This document shows positions 1 through 10,379 of a stretch of 64,000 nt of DNA, piece by piece. This DNA is from Stachybotrys elegans (lineage: Eukaryota; Ascomycota; Sordariomycetes; Hypocreales; Stachybotryaceae). The DNA is taken from NCBI GenBank assembly GCA_020746835.1, contig JAGPNK010000022.1, positions 186,001 through 250,000 of the forward strand, in the 5' to 3' direction. A model generated the notes under the pieces. That model worked only from the letters and a program-made list of their open reading frames with translations, was not told the origin of the DNA and did no database searches. The position numbers were made by a program, and so were the translations under genes. Within the stretch, counting starts at the first letter, position 1; every line of letters begins with the position of its first letter.

Positions 1-1
1 G

Positions 2-1057
2 CCGGCAGATCAATTCATTTCGAAGAAAAATCCTTCCATATCATGTGGAAGGCTTACGGTTAACTGTCTCGACTGTAGGAATCGGCAAGCCTCAGGCGCC
101 TCTAAGCGTACTGCAGAACAAGCTGAGTTATCCCCAATACGTCGAGAAGGATTGCCATTGATAGACTTGCAATTACGTATACCAATTAACCCACAAGAAT
201 CTATTTTGCTGGGAACACCAATTGCTACGTCAACACGAGCAGGCGCGCCGATTACTTCCCCACCAGGTCCCTCGATTGTTTCTCAAGAAGGCGTACAACT
301 TGGAACGCCGATCGAATCTCCGGTATCGAGTCCTTCTCTTTGGCCGAGACCAGCCCGGGGAAGATATTCCCGCCCACCTGTACAGCTGCAGCAGTCGGCT
401 ATCGAACGCCCTGTCATGGAACGTCGAGATTTCGAGCTTCCGGATCCTGACTGGATGTGTGATCTGTCGCATTGTCCGTTGTCTGATAGAGACAAGGAGC
501 TCCTGGAGAAGTTCTGGACGGAGCTGGAAAACGACCGAATGGAACACTGCGCTCGCTGTCAGGAGACATGGTTTGATATGGGCTTGAAAGATGGTATTTG
601 CAAGCGTTGCATTGCCAAGGACAAGAACAAAAAGGAAGATGAGCCTTGGTTTTTTTCAGCCGAAAATCACTTGGATTTTGGCTTAACCCCTGTGTTCCTC
701 CCTCAATTGACAATAGTAGAAGAGATGCTAATTGCTCCTGTTCATGTGTTCGTGAACGTCATGCAGGTTCGAGGGCAGCAATACAAGTATCGTGGCCATA
801 TTGTGCACTTTCTCCGCGATGTTGGCAAAGTGTATCGCCAACTTCCCCTTTTACCCCCTGAGTTAGATGTTATCCTGCTACGTCCTCCTAATGCAAGAGA
901 ACATGCCCACCTTAACCGCCAATTCAGACGCCAGTTCCGCGTACGCCGTCGCTGTCTTCAGGAGTGGCTGGATTTCCTGTCGAATAACCACCCGGGCTAC
1001 CGAGGTATTACTGTCTGCCAGAAGCGAATGTCAGTACTGCCCGAGAGCAGCGGATAG
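2..1057 (+). pseudogene. Helitron N-terminal region with DUF6570 domain (5' partial)
   Basis: The frame is open from base 2 to the TAG near 1055, so it continues off the left edge; the apparent start at 152 is only a TTG. The first 50 codons hold a CxxC pair (CLDCRNRQ) followed by a Pro/Ser-rich linker. From about 430 comes the block typical of fungal Helitron proteins: CARCQETWFDMGL...GICKRC (two CxxC pairs), then an 'APVHVFVNVMQVRGQQYKYRG' type segment and the closing 'NNHPGYRGI'. In intact Helitrons this domain (DUF6570) is followed by a Helitron-like N/Rep region of several hundred residues. Here the PIF1 helicase follows within a few codons in another frame, so the middle is deleted. Probably non-functional. 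Confidence 0.8.
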
Positions 1058-2397
1058 TATATGATACATTTATTGGACACTTCCAATGCGGTAGCGAGGA
1101 GCAGATTCTACTCCATGTTGACGGTGGTGGCGGGACAGGCAAGTCCTACATGATCAAAGTCCTGTCTTCGCATCTTCAGAGACTCGCTGGTACCCAGCCC
1201 AGTCCAATCTGGAGAGCTGCACCCACGGGTGTTGCAAGCAACCAGATAATGGGGACAACAATACACTCTCTCCTCCGGCTACCTGTGGATAGGGCTTTTA
1301 CAGAACTATCCCCAGCAGATGCCAATGCTCTTCAGAAGAAGCTACGGAACGTTAGGTATCTTGTGATTGATGAGAAAAGTATGCTAGGTCTGCGTCAGCT
1401 TTCGTGGATCGACAAACGCCTCCGCCAAGTCTTTCCTGGCAGAGCAACCGAATTCTTTGGCGGCATAAGCATCATCCTCGTTGGTGACTTCTTCCAGCTC
1501 CCGCCGATTGCGAACAAGCCCCTCTACTTTGATGGGCCACTCAAAGACCTGCAAGAGGTCTCTGGCCAGACGGCATATAGGGCGTTTAGCCACACTGTCT
1601 TCTTGAAGAAGGTCCAGCGGCAACAGGGCGACGACCAGGCTGGCTTTCGTCTTGCGCTTGAAGAATTACGTGGTCTAAAGATATCCATCGAATCATGGAA
1701 ACTTCTGAGCCAGCGTGTGCAGGTCAAGCTAAGCCAGCGCGAGGTAGATACGTTTGACGCTGCTCTTCGTATCTATAGCAAGAAATCTCGTGTTAACGAG
1801 TACAACTACGAGCACCTCGTCCGTCTGAAGTACCCAGCAATCCAAGTCATGGCGAAGAACATTGGTAACGGTGCTGACAAGGCAACATCTGAACAAGCTG
1901 GCAACCTGGCTAGCCAGTTTCCAGTATGTATTGGTGCTCGTCTCATGCTAACCCAGAACATCTGGCAGCCAGCAGGCCTGGTTAATGGGGCCCGAGGGAC
2001 AGTATATGACATCGGTTGGGCCCCTGGCGCTGATGCACATTGTGACCCGCCGTCTGTCATTATGATGGTGATGGATAAGTATACCGGGCCATCATATTTA
2101 ACCACGGATGATGGGCGCGAGGTAGTACCCATACTCCCAGTCAAGCGAGACTTCTTTCTTGGGACATCCGCGTGTACACGAAAGCAGTTCCCACTTATGG
2201 CATCATATGCCATTACGGTTCATAAGTCGCAGAGCATCACAGTGGAGAAGATGGTGACGGATCTGTCTGAGCGGGACTTCCAGACAGGGCTCAGCTATGT
2301 TGCAGTCTCCAGGGTCAAGATGTTAGACGGGTTAATGATCGATACCCCATTTGAACGGGCATCTCTCTACTATGAGAAGCTACCTGATGGCAAGTAA
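1051..2397 (+). pseudogene. Helitron PIF1-type helicase domain
   Basis: DNA helicase part of a Helitron rolling-circle transposase. The frame is open upstream of the first ATG (1150), and the Walker A motif GGGGTGKS at 1123-1146 lies before that ATG, so translation must come from the upstream frame. Motifs in order: Walker A, GTTIHSLLRLP, YLVIDEKSMLG (Walker B in the Helitron-specific DEKS form), LVGDFFQLPPI, then TVHKSQSITVEKM and YVAVSRVKMLDG near the C-terminus. It sits one frame off the DUF6570 frame and without the Rep nuclease, so it is a relic, although the helicase itself has no internal stop and little RIP. Confidence 0.85.
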
Positions 2398-2641
2398 AGC
2401 TCCATCATGTTATTCACGCTTGAGGCTCTATAAGTCCTAACAGATTAGCAGGTGCTTTGATGAAAGTCCGCGACCAGGACCGGCGCAAGCAACAGCAACT
2501 TGACCAGCCACTATTCCAACCTCTTTTTTCTTGATGACGTCGCCATATACACAGAGAGGGGCAAAAAAAGGACACCAGCACACAGCCAGAGTTATTAGTA
2601 TCAAATATCATGCCATAGAGATACATCCTTCGGACTGTATT

Positions 2642-2669
2642 ACACCCTCCCCACCGTCGGTGAGGGTGT
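2642..2669. repeat. Perfect compound hairpin downstream of Helitron helicase
   Basis: ACACCCTC pairs with GAGGGTGT, and inside the loop ACCG pairs with CGGT around a single T. Helitron 3' ends carry a GC-rich hairpin shortly before the terminus, so this is the best terminal candidate. It could instead be a transcription-end structure. Confidence 0.5.
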
Positions 2670-2809
2670 CAGCATATTTTATTATTCTTCTTGCGACCGA
2701 AGTAAAAGACTACTTATAGATTGACAGTAGACAGAGGGTAGGTCGTAGGATTTTGATATAGGGCCTTGATTACAAGATTCATTAGTTGATAGCACACCTT
2801 AATCTTCCT

Positions 2810-3880
2810 TCAAAAAGGTTCATTCGTGACCCCAAACGCGCCGTTAACCCCCCAGTTGATTAGCACAGCCTCAAGCATCGTGGCAGCATTCGATTCTCCA
2901 TAAACATCCAGACCAGCCAGCTGTCCCTCCCATTTCTCGTTCATCACGTTGTTGGCGTAATTTATTAATTGTGTATTTGCCGTGTCAACCACGAGCCAGC
3001 TGTTGCCAGGGTGGGCCTCAGCGACCGCACCCATGATGGCAGGCGCATATAGAGTGCTGTTTGGGTCATTGGAAAGATTCATGGCCTGCGCACAGACGTG
3101 GAAAAGATCTGTGACATAGGCCTGGCTGATGAGGACGTCTTCGCGTGTACCCGTCCGGTCAAGGTGGCCGCCAACAAAATACTCGAAGTCATACATCAAG
3201 ACTTGCGTGTGTGCTTTGACGTAGCCTGGGACGTTTTGAGCTACACCGAGCTCGTAGTACGGAACCCAACCAGGATAGACAATATCAACAAGCATAAGGA
3301 CCTTTTGCAACGGGGCCCAGATGAAGATGTTGCCAGGTTCGTGGTTGCTTCCCATGTAGTTGAGTTCGAGTGTTTGGTTGCAGACCCGGAGGTTGTAAGT
3401 GTCCTGAAAGGTGATCGAAGGAGCTGGCCTATGCTTGTCGGGGGTCATGGCCAAAGTGTCTGCTGTCTGTCGGTGGGCAATAAATGTGATGTTCTCGGGG
3501 CTTCCTAACACATACGCAGCACCAATGTGATCTGCGTGAGAATGGCTGTACACCACATGTGATATTGGCAAAAGTGTGACGTCGCGGATGGCGCGCAGCA
3601 TATTGTAGCCAATTGACGGCGGACTGTCCACCACTACAACGCTTTCGCAACCGACGAGGAACATCGCCTGGTAAACTCCATTGGTGACCATGTAGGCACC
3701 ATATCCAAAGTGTTGCACACGGTATCCAGGATCTGTCGGCACCGGGGGGCCTACTGCACCCGTAGGAATTGGAGCATATGAAGACGAGAGGTTCAATGTA
3801 GGCACCCTGGCTGTTGCAGATATGGCTGTGGCCAGTAGGAGGAGGTTGAGCAGCGAAATAAGGAGCTTGTTGAGCTCCAT
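2810..3880 (-). CDS. Secreted metallo-beta-lactamase-fold hydrolase
   Basis: 356-residue, single-exon protein. An N-terminal hydrophobic stretch (about residues 5-22, LLISLLNLLLLATAI) looks like a signal peptide. The MBL metal site is complete: HSHADH at residues 113-118 (H113, H115, D117, H118), H180 in GSNHEPGN, D199 in LMLVDI and H239 in GGHLDRTG. Members hydrolyse lactone, lactam, thioester or phosphoester bonds with two zinc ions; the substrate cannot be read from sequence. It lies next to a Zn2Cys6 regulator transcribed in the same direction and may belong with the SDR and monooxygenase beyond it. No RIP signs and no frame breaks. The ATG at 3880 is chosen because it places the signal sequence at the N-terminus. 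Confidence 0.85.
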   Translation of the reverse strand: MELNKLLISLLNLLLLATAISATARVPTLNLSSSYAPIPTGAVGPPVPTDPGYRVQHFGYGAYMVTNGVYQAMFLVGCESVVVVDSPPSIGYNMLRAIRDVTLLPISHVVYSHSHADHIGAAYVLGSPENITFIAHRQTADTLAMTPDKHRPAPSITFQDTYNLRVCNQTLELNYMGSNHEPGNIFIWAPLQKVLMLVDIVYPGWVPYYELGVAQNVPGYVKAHTQVLMYDFEYFVGGHLDRTGTREDVLISQAYVTDLFHVCAQAMNLSNDPNSTLYAPAIMGAVAEAHPGNSWLVVDTANTQLINYANNVMNEKWEGQLAGLDVYGESNAATMLEAVLINWGVNGAFGVTNEPF

Positions 3881-4830
3881 CGTGACCCAAAGCGAGATTG
3901 ATTGTACTTGAGGGCGATGGGATCGAGTCTTGGAACATCGAGGGCAAAAAGAGCCTACTCAGCCGATAAATAAGTTTCGTTAAATACATTCGACTGAACA
4001 TTCTGTTGGACTTTGCTTGCTCCAGACGCCATTTCCGCTTTGCCTGCTTACAAATAGATCTTGGCTCGCTTAGAAGCGTCGAGGTCGTGGGATGTGACCT
4101 CGCTGTGCTAACTTAATCAGGTTCATATGCCGGCTTACATGTTCAGGGTATATACAATAGGGGCGTAGGAGTATCCAATACGGACTCATTATAATACATC
4201 CTTCGTTACCATGACGATTCGAACATGTGTCATGCCCAGCCAGACTTGCAGGTCTTCAAAGGATAACTGCAATTTCCTATCGCAGATCATTACGTTACAA
4301 AGGCTCCGATGACGTGCTTGCCTATTAGTCTAGCAGTCATGAGTGAGGCAACAAGAGAATATCTTGTTCCTGAACATTGGAAGGGAGGCCAGGGTAGTAG
4401 GAAGCCTAACCTGGTCCAGCTAGCTACTTGTGATTTTGAGGGTTTGTGAACTTCGGGGGCTGTATGTCCTTCTAGCCATCTACGGTCACATCCTGTACCA
4501 CATTATACGGGACTATTCAGGGTCTTCCCCATCAATTGCTCATCGCTTCCCTCTGAGGTCGGCTTTCGCTCGAATAAACAACATCGCGGTCACGAGCATC
4601 ACTGAAGATGGAGATCCAGAGAGCTCTCGTCAGCCAACAGAACACGAGCTTTCACTTGAGACCGAGCAAGGCAAAGCATTTGACCATGTTGTTTCACGGG
4701 CGAATTTGGACCAAGTTAACCTTCAATCATGATACACGCCACAAGATTTGTTGTGATCACTTGCCCTGCCTTGTCTATGGAACTGCATCCATCTCCTGTA
4801 GGGCCTCAGAGGTAATTCTGAAGCCTATGC
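3881..4830. other. Intergenic region, no gene seen
   Basis: Holds the 5' flank of the hydrolase gene and the 3' flank of the regulator gene. Small frames on both strands lack recognisable domains. Composition is ordinary, with no TE or RIP signature noted. Confidence 0.5.
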
Positions 4831-6424
4831 CTATACCCTCGGCAACTCTTGCCTTAACTTAGCTGCTGAAACCTTCCATTGCTGAATCGCCATCATTTTT
4901 GCAGCATTCTCCAAAACGTCCAATAGAAAGCCACGAGCAGGCTGGATCACAAACTCACAGTTGGCAGCGAAGTACACCGCCCACTGCAGCTGGCATCCAT
5001 GCATGTATGGCACCGCCTGGGTATCTGGTCGTGTTTCCCAAAATACGCGGGTGTGCGACTCGAGCTCATCGTCGCTGAAGCTATGGACACTCCCCAGAAT
5101 GTTGGAAGCTTTTGAACGCATCTGTGGAACGGGTGGCGGCACTGCTGCAATCGTCTCGACGGCGACCTGGTTGATGATGCCGACCGCACTGTCTAGGAAC
5201 TGCTGGGCCGCCTCATCAAGGCCTGCCTGTCTCGGGAAACAGTTCGCAATTCTGGCGACGACTGTGCACAGTAAAATGAGTGCAGTGCGATAGCCATTCC
5301 ATAATTGGGAAGCTAACACTGTTTGATAGACGTGCTCGTAGTCAACTAAACCATGAAACCTCGTGCTGGGAACACTGGCGTACTGCCAAACAACATCCGC
5401 GCCTCTAAAGACTGCTAGAAGTTCCGTGTATATGCTAAGAGCCTCCGTGATGATGTGCTGGACATGTTGTGCCTGTAGCCCTGAGAGACTTGACCGAGTC
5501 GCCGCGACAAAGTCAGTGAACCGAAACATGGCTCCCTGATATTTCCAAACTGGGTGGGCCGGGTCGATCAGAAGCGTCTGTGTTGCATTCCGTAGGCGAT
5601 AGAGATCACCGGGTATCTTTCGTCCTGCCAGAATGCAAGCAGTTGTTATATTGCTGCAGGTCTGGAAGAACAGGGTAGAGCCCAGCCGACTTGTGACTTG
5701 GTTTGCACCACGTAGCTGTAGCAAGGCGGCAGCTCCGTTGGTATGAACTTCCCAATAGTCAGTAGACCGACTGGGAGCCGCCATACTCTCGATAGCGCTC
5801 ATGATCATTGTAGCAAGGAGTGTACTGTCCGTCCGTGATTCCCATGGTGAGGCGAGCGCCGAATTGAGGAGCTGAACAGCGCCTATATAATCTCGCCATA
5901 CAGTCGTTGGGCCATCAAGCAAAGAGCATTTTCGGAGGTATGTTATCTTGCCTAGCACTTTTACCGCAGCGAGCAGGCAGCCATTGCCCCGAGCTTGCAT
6001 ATGCTCTTGTGACCACATAGGTGAACCATCGATGCAGTGGCTAGAGTAGTACATGGCCAGCCCGATATCGTCAAAGTCAAGACCAAGTGGGCGATCTATC
6101 GTCAACGTACACCAGGTACTGTTTGGGGTCGCGCAAGCATTGTCCAGAAATTGCTGGCCCCGCAAAACTTCCTGAGGAGTCCAACCGTCGTGTGTTCTCA
6201 AGCCGAGAGAAGTTTGCGGTTGCGGCAACCGCAGACGGAGCATTACATCGAACCTGTCCTGGTATCCGGGACACGCAGCTCCATAGCGCTCGCAGTTATA
6301 GCATCCACCTGCCCGCTCGTCACACTGATATGGGTCAGTATCGTAACCTAGTTGCCGTGGGCGGTGCTCATACCTTGACTCGGCGGTTTCTGCAGGTAAG
6401 ACACCCGAAAGAAGGTTTTGGCAT
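4831..6424 (-). CDS. Zn2Cys6 fungal transcription factor (2 exons)
   Basis: Two exons: 6374-6424 (17 codons) and 4831-6324, separated by a 49-nt GTATGA...ATCAG intron at 6325-6373, giving 514 residues. This start is preferred over the longer uninterrupted frame reaching 6663 because splicing restores a perfect binuclear cluster, C8-x2-C11-x6-C18-x6-C25-x2-C28-x6-C35, beginning MPKPSFGCLTCRNRRVK; the unspliced frame keeps only its second half. The rest resembles the fungal-specific regulatory domain (mostly helical, Fungal_trans_2-like). It faces the SDR gene across a 786-bp shared promoter, making it the likely local regulator. Downstream introns cannot be excluded, but none is needed. Confidence 0.85.
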
Positions 6425-7210
6425 TGCATTGGCCAAGCGAGATCAATTTGAGGTATTTTGTGCCACACAAAGGGAGGTGTTTCTGACCCGAAGCGGAAAA
6501 GACGACGAACCCTCCCGTATATGGCGCAGCTTAAGGTTGAATGCTGTGTCGATCTGCGGCCTTTGTAGCGTGTGCGTAGTAAGCTGTCACGACTGGAAGG
6601 CTCGACAGGGATGTGATCACTTTGCAAACAGTCCAAAGCGCTTTGACATGCGCTTCCATGCACGTGAACCTGACAAATACTCCACTCCAGGACTTAAGTG
6701 TCCACTTGGTTGTAAACAACACCAAGCTGTTTTTGGTAAGAACGACGAGAACCGCGCCAAAGTTCCGGCGCTAGATGAATTCGATACGTCTATTGGCGCA
6801 AACTGTCTGTAGTCATGGATACTGGTCAATAAGTGACAGGGCTATAGCCAACAGTGGATCCAAGGGAAGCTTGATATGATCTTGAAGGGCATTCTATGTA
6901 AGCATGGCTCTGATGCTCGCCAATGTTAGAATACAATAGTGTAATGCATGGCAATGCTGGACTGAAAGTTGCGGTCAGCTTTTCCCTCGGGGTTTCTCAG
7001 GATCTCCGCCACATATCTTCCATTGAACAGCTGACAAATGCGGGATTGGGAATAGCCTTAATGTGCGTAAGTGGCGGATGTTGCTGATGCCCTGGTATAA
7101 AACAGTAGGCAAAGACAGGCGCGAAGACAAAGACCTCACTCCTCCACATACAAACGTCCAGTATCATCGACAAAATCCAGCATTTTACCACAGCTCAATT
7201 ACAGATAATC
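6425..7210. promoter_or_regulatory. Divergent promoter between regulator and SDR genes
   Basis: 786 bp between two outward-facing start codons. Contains TATAAA at 7096-7101, 110 nt before the SDR ATG, and an 8-nt inverted pair TCCGCCAC (7005-7012) / GTGGCGGA (7071-7078). CGG-containing inverted repeats are the usual target of Zn2Cys6 dimers, although the 58-nt spacing is much wider than a classical single site, so the halves may be two separate sites. Confidence 0.5.
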
Positions 7211-8008
7211 ATGCCTGTTAAGCCTTTTGCAGTCATCGCCGGTGTCGGCTCAGGCACTGGATCATTCCTTGCCCGCCGTTTTGCCAAGGCGTACCCTGTT
7301 GCTCTTTTGGCCCGCAACCCAGAAAGCTATGAGGCTCTGGTAAAAGAAATAAACAGCGACGGCGGGAAAGCTATTGGCATCTCTACAGACGTCTCGAACG
7401 AAGAGAGCGTCAAGTCCGCCTTCAAGACCATCGCGCAGGCTTACGACGATGTGCCATGCGCAGCCGCTATCTATAACGCCTCAGGCGGGTTCGTGAGGAA
7501 ACCGTTCCTCGAGACTCAGGTAGAAGATCTTGAGAAGGGCTGGGAAGTTACTGTGTACGCGCAGATGCATGGATGAACGTGGCGGTGACTAGACTGACCG
7601 ACTTGCAGCAAGGGTGCTTTATTCTTCTCCCAGGCAACCCTTCCATTGATGCTACGTCATGCCGAAGATCAATCTGCTGAGCATCCTCCAACCATCATCT
7701 TTACCGGCGCCACTGCATCAATCAAGGCCAATGCACAGATGGCGACTTTCGCCGGCCCGAAGTGGGCACTTCGTGCCATGAGCACTTCTCTTGCTAAGGA
7801 GTTCGCGCCCAAAGGTGTCCACGTGGTTCATGCGATCATTGATGGTGTGATCGACATTCCCAAGTCGCAGGAAATGCTGAAAGATATCAGCATGGAAGCC
7901 AGGCTTGGACCAGAAGACATCGCAAAGACATATTGGAACCTGCACACTCAGGGTCGGAGAGGCTTCACAAACGAAGTCGACATCAGGCCGATGATGGAGA
8001 AGTGGTGA
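7211..8008 (+). CDS. Short-chain dehydrogenase/reductase-like protein (2 exons)
   Basis: Exons 7211-7554 and 7609-8008 around a 54-nt intron (GTACGC...TTGCAG) give 247 residues. Splicing joins EVT to VKGALFFSQATLPLM, restoring the family's central helix; without it the frame ends at 7576. The nucleotide-binding motif is GVGSGTG (residues 11-17), the NNAG-like motif is YNASG (88-92) and the Ser of TGATAS is S152. The usual catalytic Tyr of YxxxK is Phe (F162-AGP-K166), as in a known atypical SDR subgroup, so classic dehydrogenase activity is doubtful. TATAAA lies 110 nt upstream. Divergent from the Zn2Cys6 gene and convergent with the FAD monooxygenase. Confidence 0.85.
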
Positions 8009-8316
8009 ACACAATGGGGGCAAAGATACTAGCTCAGATACAATAATTACAAAGGAGCCTCGTAATACTCGATCAGTCCTCAATGATTCAAGTTGTGAAT
8101 AATTCCCTCACTGGCCTGGGCCAAGCAAGATGTCAGAAGATTTGAGGATTGGAAGTCTAGCGTGTTCTCAGATTCGCCATTAGAAGGTTTAATGAATCTA
8201 GAATGGGTCGATCTGTACGCTGCATGTAATAAAAAGCGCGCAACTCCGAGAACCCTAGAAGTATGCCAAATAACATATTTTGAACTTCTTCCGCTACAAT
8301 AAATTGTCTATGATGC
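8009..8316. other. Convergent intergenic spacer
   Basis: 308 bp between the 3' ends of the SDR (+) and FAD monooxygenase (-) genes. It would hold both 3' UTRs; an AATAAA-like AATAAAAAG occurs near 8227. No gene seen. Confidence 0.5.
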
Positions 8317-9600
8317 TCAAATGTTTTTCTGCTTCTTCTCTCGTTGAAACTTCTTTAAATACGCAGCTGGATCATCGCCATCTGCGTTGCCAGCGGCCCT
8401 GCTCGCGAGCACGGCTTGTCTACCGCGAGGGATCATCTTGGCAACAAATGGCTCCACGATGCTCATGGGAGCTTGTGATTCCTCCCGCGCTTGAATCAGC
8501 AGCTTGCCAAGTTCGCAAGCATCTAAAATGGCCGTATTGGCTCCAGCACCCCGTAGGGGAATCATTGCATGTGCTGCATCACCAAGTAGAGTGACGCGTC
8601 CGCTCGGCAGTGTGTCCGGTGTAACGAACTCTTGGAATCTGGGCTGCGGAGATATCATTGCTTTCGGTCCGCCATATTCGATGATGTTTTTCATTGTCGG
8701 ATGTAGATGTTGTGAGTTCTTGACAGCAAAGTCATAAAGCTCCTGAGAGCTAGCTTCAACTACCCAGTCGGCCAGTGTTTTCGGATCGTCGCGGCGGAGC
8801 ATTAGAGCCCAGAAATAGCGAGCTTTGGATCCGTCTGCCTCCATCGAGAGCATTCCGATCTGCTGTCTCAAGCCGGGTCCCGAGGTCAAGACGGCCGCGT
8901 TGGCGATGCGACGAAGAGGCTCGAATTGTTCCTGTGGCAGGTCGAGTTCGCCGAAGATTGGTACGTACTGACTCTGGACAGGTACCTGCGCGGGATCTGC
9001 CAGCAATTGAGTGCGGACGTAGGAATGGAGACCGTCCGCCCCGACCAACAGACTTCCCCGCGCGCTTGAGCCGTCTGCAAACCAGGCGGTCACTCCGTTT
9101 TCATCCTCTTCGTAGCGAAGGAAGTGTTTCCCTACCGTAACGGGAAGATTGTTGGCTTCCCAAAGATACGCACGCAGCGCTTCTCTGCCAGCACGGATAA
9201 TGGAACCTGGGAGCCCATACGGTACACCCCCAATCTTGCCCGCCAGTTCACCCGTGACAGCATTCACAAAGGCAAGCTCGTCATTGTCTCCAGTGGCGTG
9301 ATTCACGCTCGTCGTGTTGAGGTGTTTAGTCGTTTCTTCTGGCAGTAGCTCTTTCATCGCGGCTATTGACCTGGTGTTTGTTAGCCTGCACCGTCGTGTC
9401 TGTACAGAATTATACGAAGCCCAACGGAAAACTCACTCGACCAATGCAACAGCCCAACCCTGTTTACGAGAGGATGGTGACTCATCACGTTCGAACAGCT
9501 CGAACGGCACGCCGTGATTGTGTAAGACTTGGGCGAGCGCGAGACCACCCAACCCAGCGCCAATAATAAGCACTTTACCAGAGTCGTCGAGGCTGGGCAT
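8317..9600 (-). CDS. FAD-dependent aromatic monooxygenase, salicylate-hydroxylase type (2 exons)
   Basis: Exon 1 9437-9600 and exon 2 8317-9370, with a 66-nt GTGAGT...ACCAG intron (9371-9436), give 405 residues. Exon 1 supplies the dinucleotide-binding motif VLIIGAGLGGLALAQ (GxGxxG at residues 14-19); the frame starting at 9357 alone would lack it. Exon 2 carries GADGLHSYVR (the DG motif) and LLGDAAHAMIPLRGAGAN (the GD motif contacting FAD ribityl). These define group A flavoprotein hydroxylases (PF01494), which use NAD(P)H and O2 to hydroxylate aromatic or polyketide-like substrates. A TATA element lies about 90 nt upstream. Well preserved. Confidence 0.88.
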
Positions 9601-9687
9601 GATGAGTTAATGAGAAGATGTGTCAATGTGAATAGGTAACGAAGTCGTGACTTAAGTGACTCACTAAGATACAGCAACAGGTGACCC

Positions 9688-9695
9688 TTTTTATA
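9688..9695 (-). promoter_or_regulatory. TATA element of the FAD monooxygenase gene
   Basis: TATAAAAA on the minus strand, about 88 nt upstream of the proposed ATG at 9600; supports the two-exon gene model. Confidence 0.45.
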
Positions 9696-10379
9696 AGAAG
9701 ATGCTTTGTGCAGTAAAGGCGAAGCTGTTGGACATCAACAAATTACAATCAAGTGGAAACGACATGCGAAATATGTGGATTGTCTCGCTGTTCTAGCCCC
9801 TTTCGTGTTGGATCGAACCAGGTGCCAATGCAGGGGTCCACAGCTTCGCCAGCTTGGTCATCCTGACATGGGTATAAACTGCAAGAGATAGCAAGGATAA
9901 ATAATGCTCGAGGGCCATTCATTTCAAACCGCACGAAGGACGAGGTAGCTGAATGAATCAATACAGGGGAAGGCAAACCGGTCGGCAGTTTGCGCAAAAC
10001 AGCCTTGAGGAACGAAATCACAAACGTGATGATTTCTGGATTTCGCAAGGACGCTATTTAGCACATTTGGCAACATTGAGAACAGTGAATCATAGAGGAG
10101 AGACAAAGTAGCGGTCAACAAGTTATAGCTGACAGGCTAGAGGTAAGCTTTCGCAATGTCTCATGTTTCAGTGCGTCAGTGTTTCAGTGTCAACTATATA
10201 CATGCAGGAATACGTATCAGGGCATTAGGCAGCGGTGGGGCATAGTGTTCCTAAAAGCACACATGAACCATTCAAAAGGGCATGCGATATTAATAAGGCA
10301 TAACCCGTGGTTTTCTGATTCCCGCAGCACACTATCGCATGCGCCGACCCTTCTCAAGCCGCTCAACGAACTACCAACA
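9696..10379. other. Intergenic region, no gene seen
   Basis: Frames here on both strands begin at TTG or GTG and show no domain. A frame from a GTG at 10179 leads without stop into the MYND gene, so part of this could be its 5' end (in-frame ATG at 10263). Confidence 0.4.

Larger units (their letters stand above)
1..2670 (+). mobile_element. Helitron relic, Rep region deleted, 5' end outside window
   Basis: DUF6570 and PIF1 helicase halves of a fungal Helitron fused head to tail without the HUH nuclease region. A strong hairpin about 245 nt after the helicase stop could mark the 3' end, but no clear CTRR terminus follows it, so the right boundary is uncertain. Confidence 0.7.

Noticed and set aside
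6425..6663. N-terminal extension of the regulator to 6663
   Set aside because: Reading through leaves half a zinc cluster; splicing to the ATG at 6424 restores all six cysteines.
6087..6812. 241-codon plus-strand frame
   Set aside because: Antisense to the Zn2Cys6 gene; the minus strand has a perfect zinc cluster and an intron.
8775..9140. 121-codon plus-strand frame
   Set aside because: Antisense shadow of the FAD monooxygenase.
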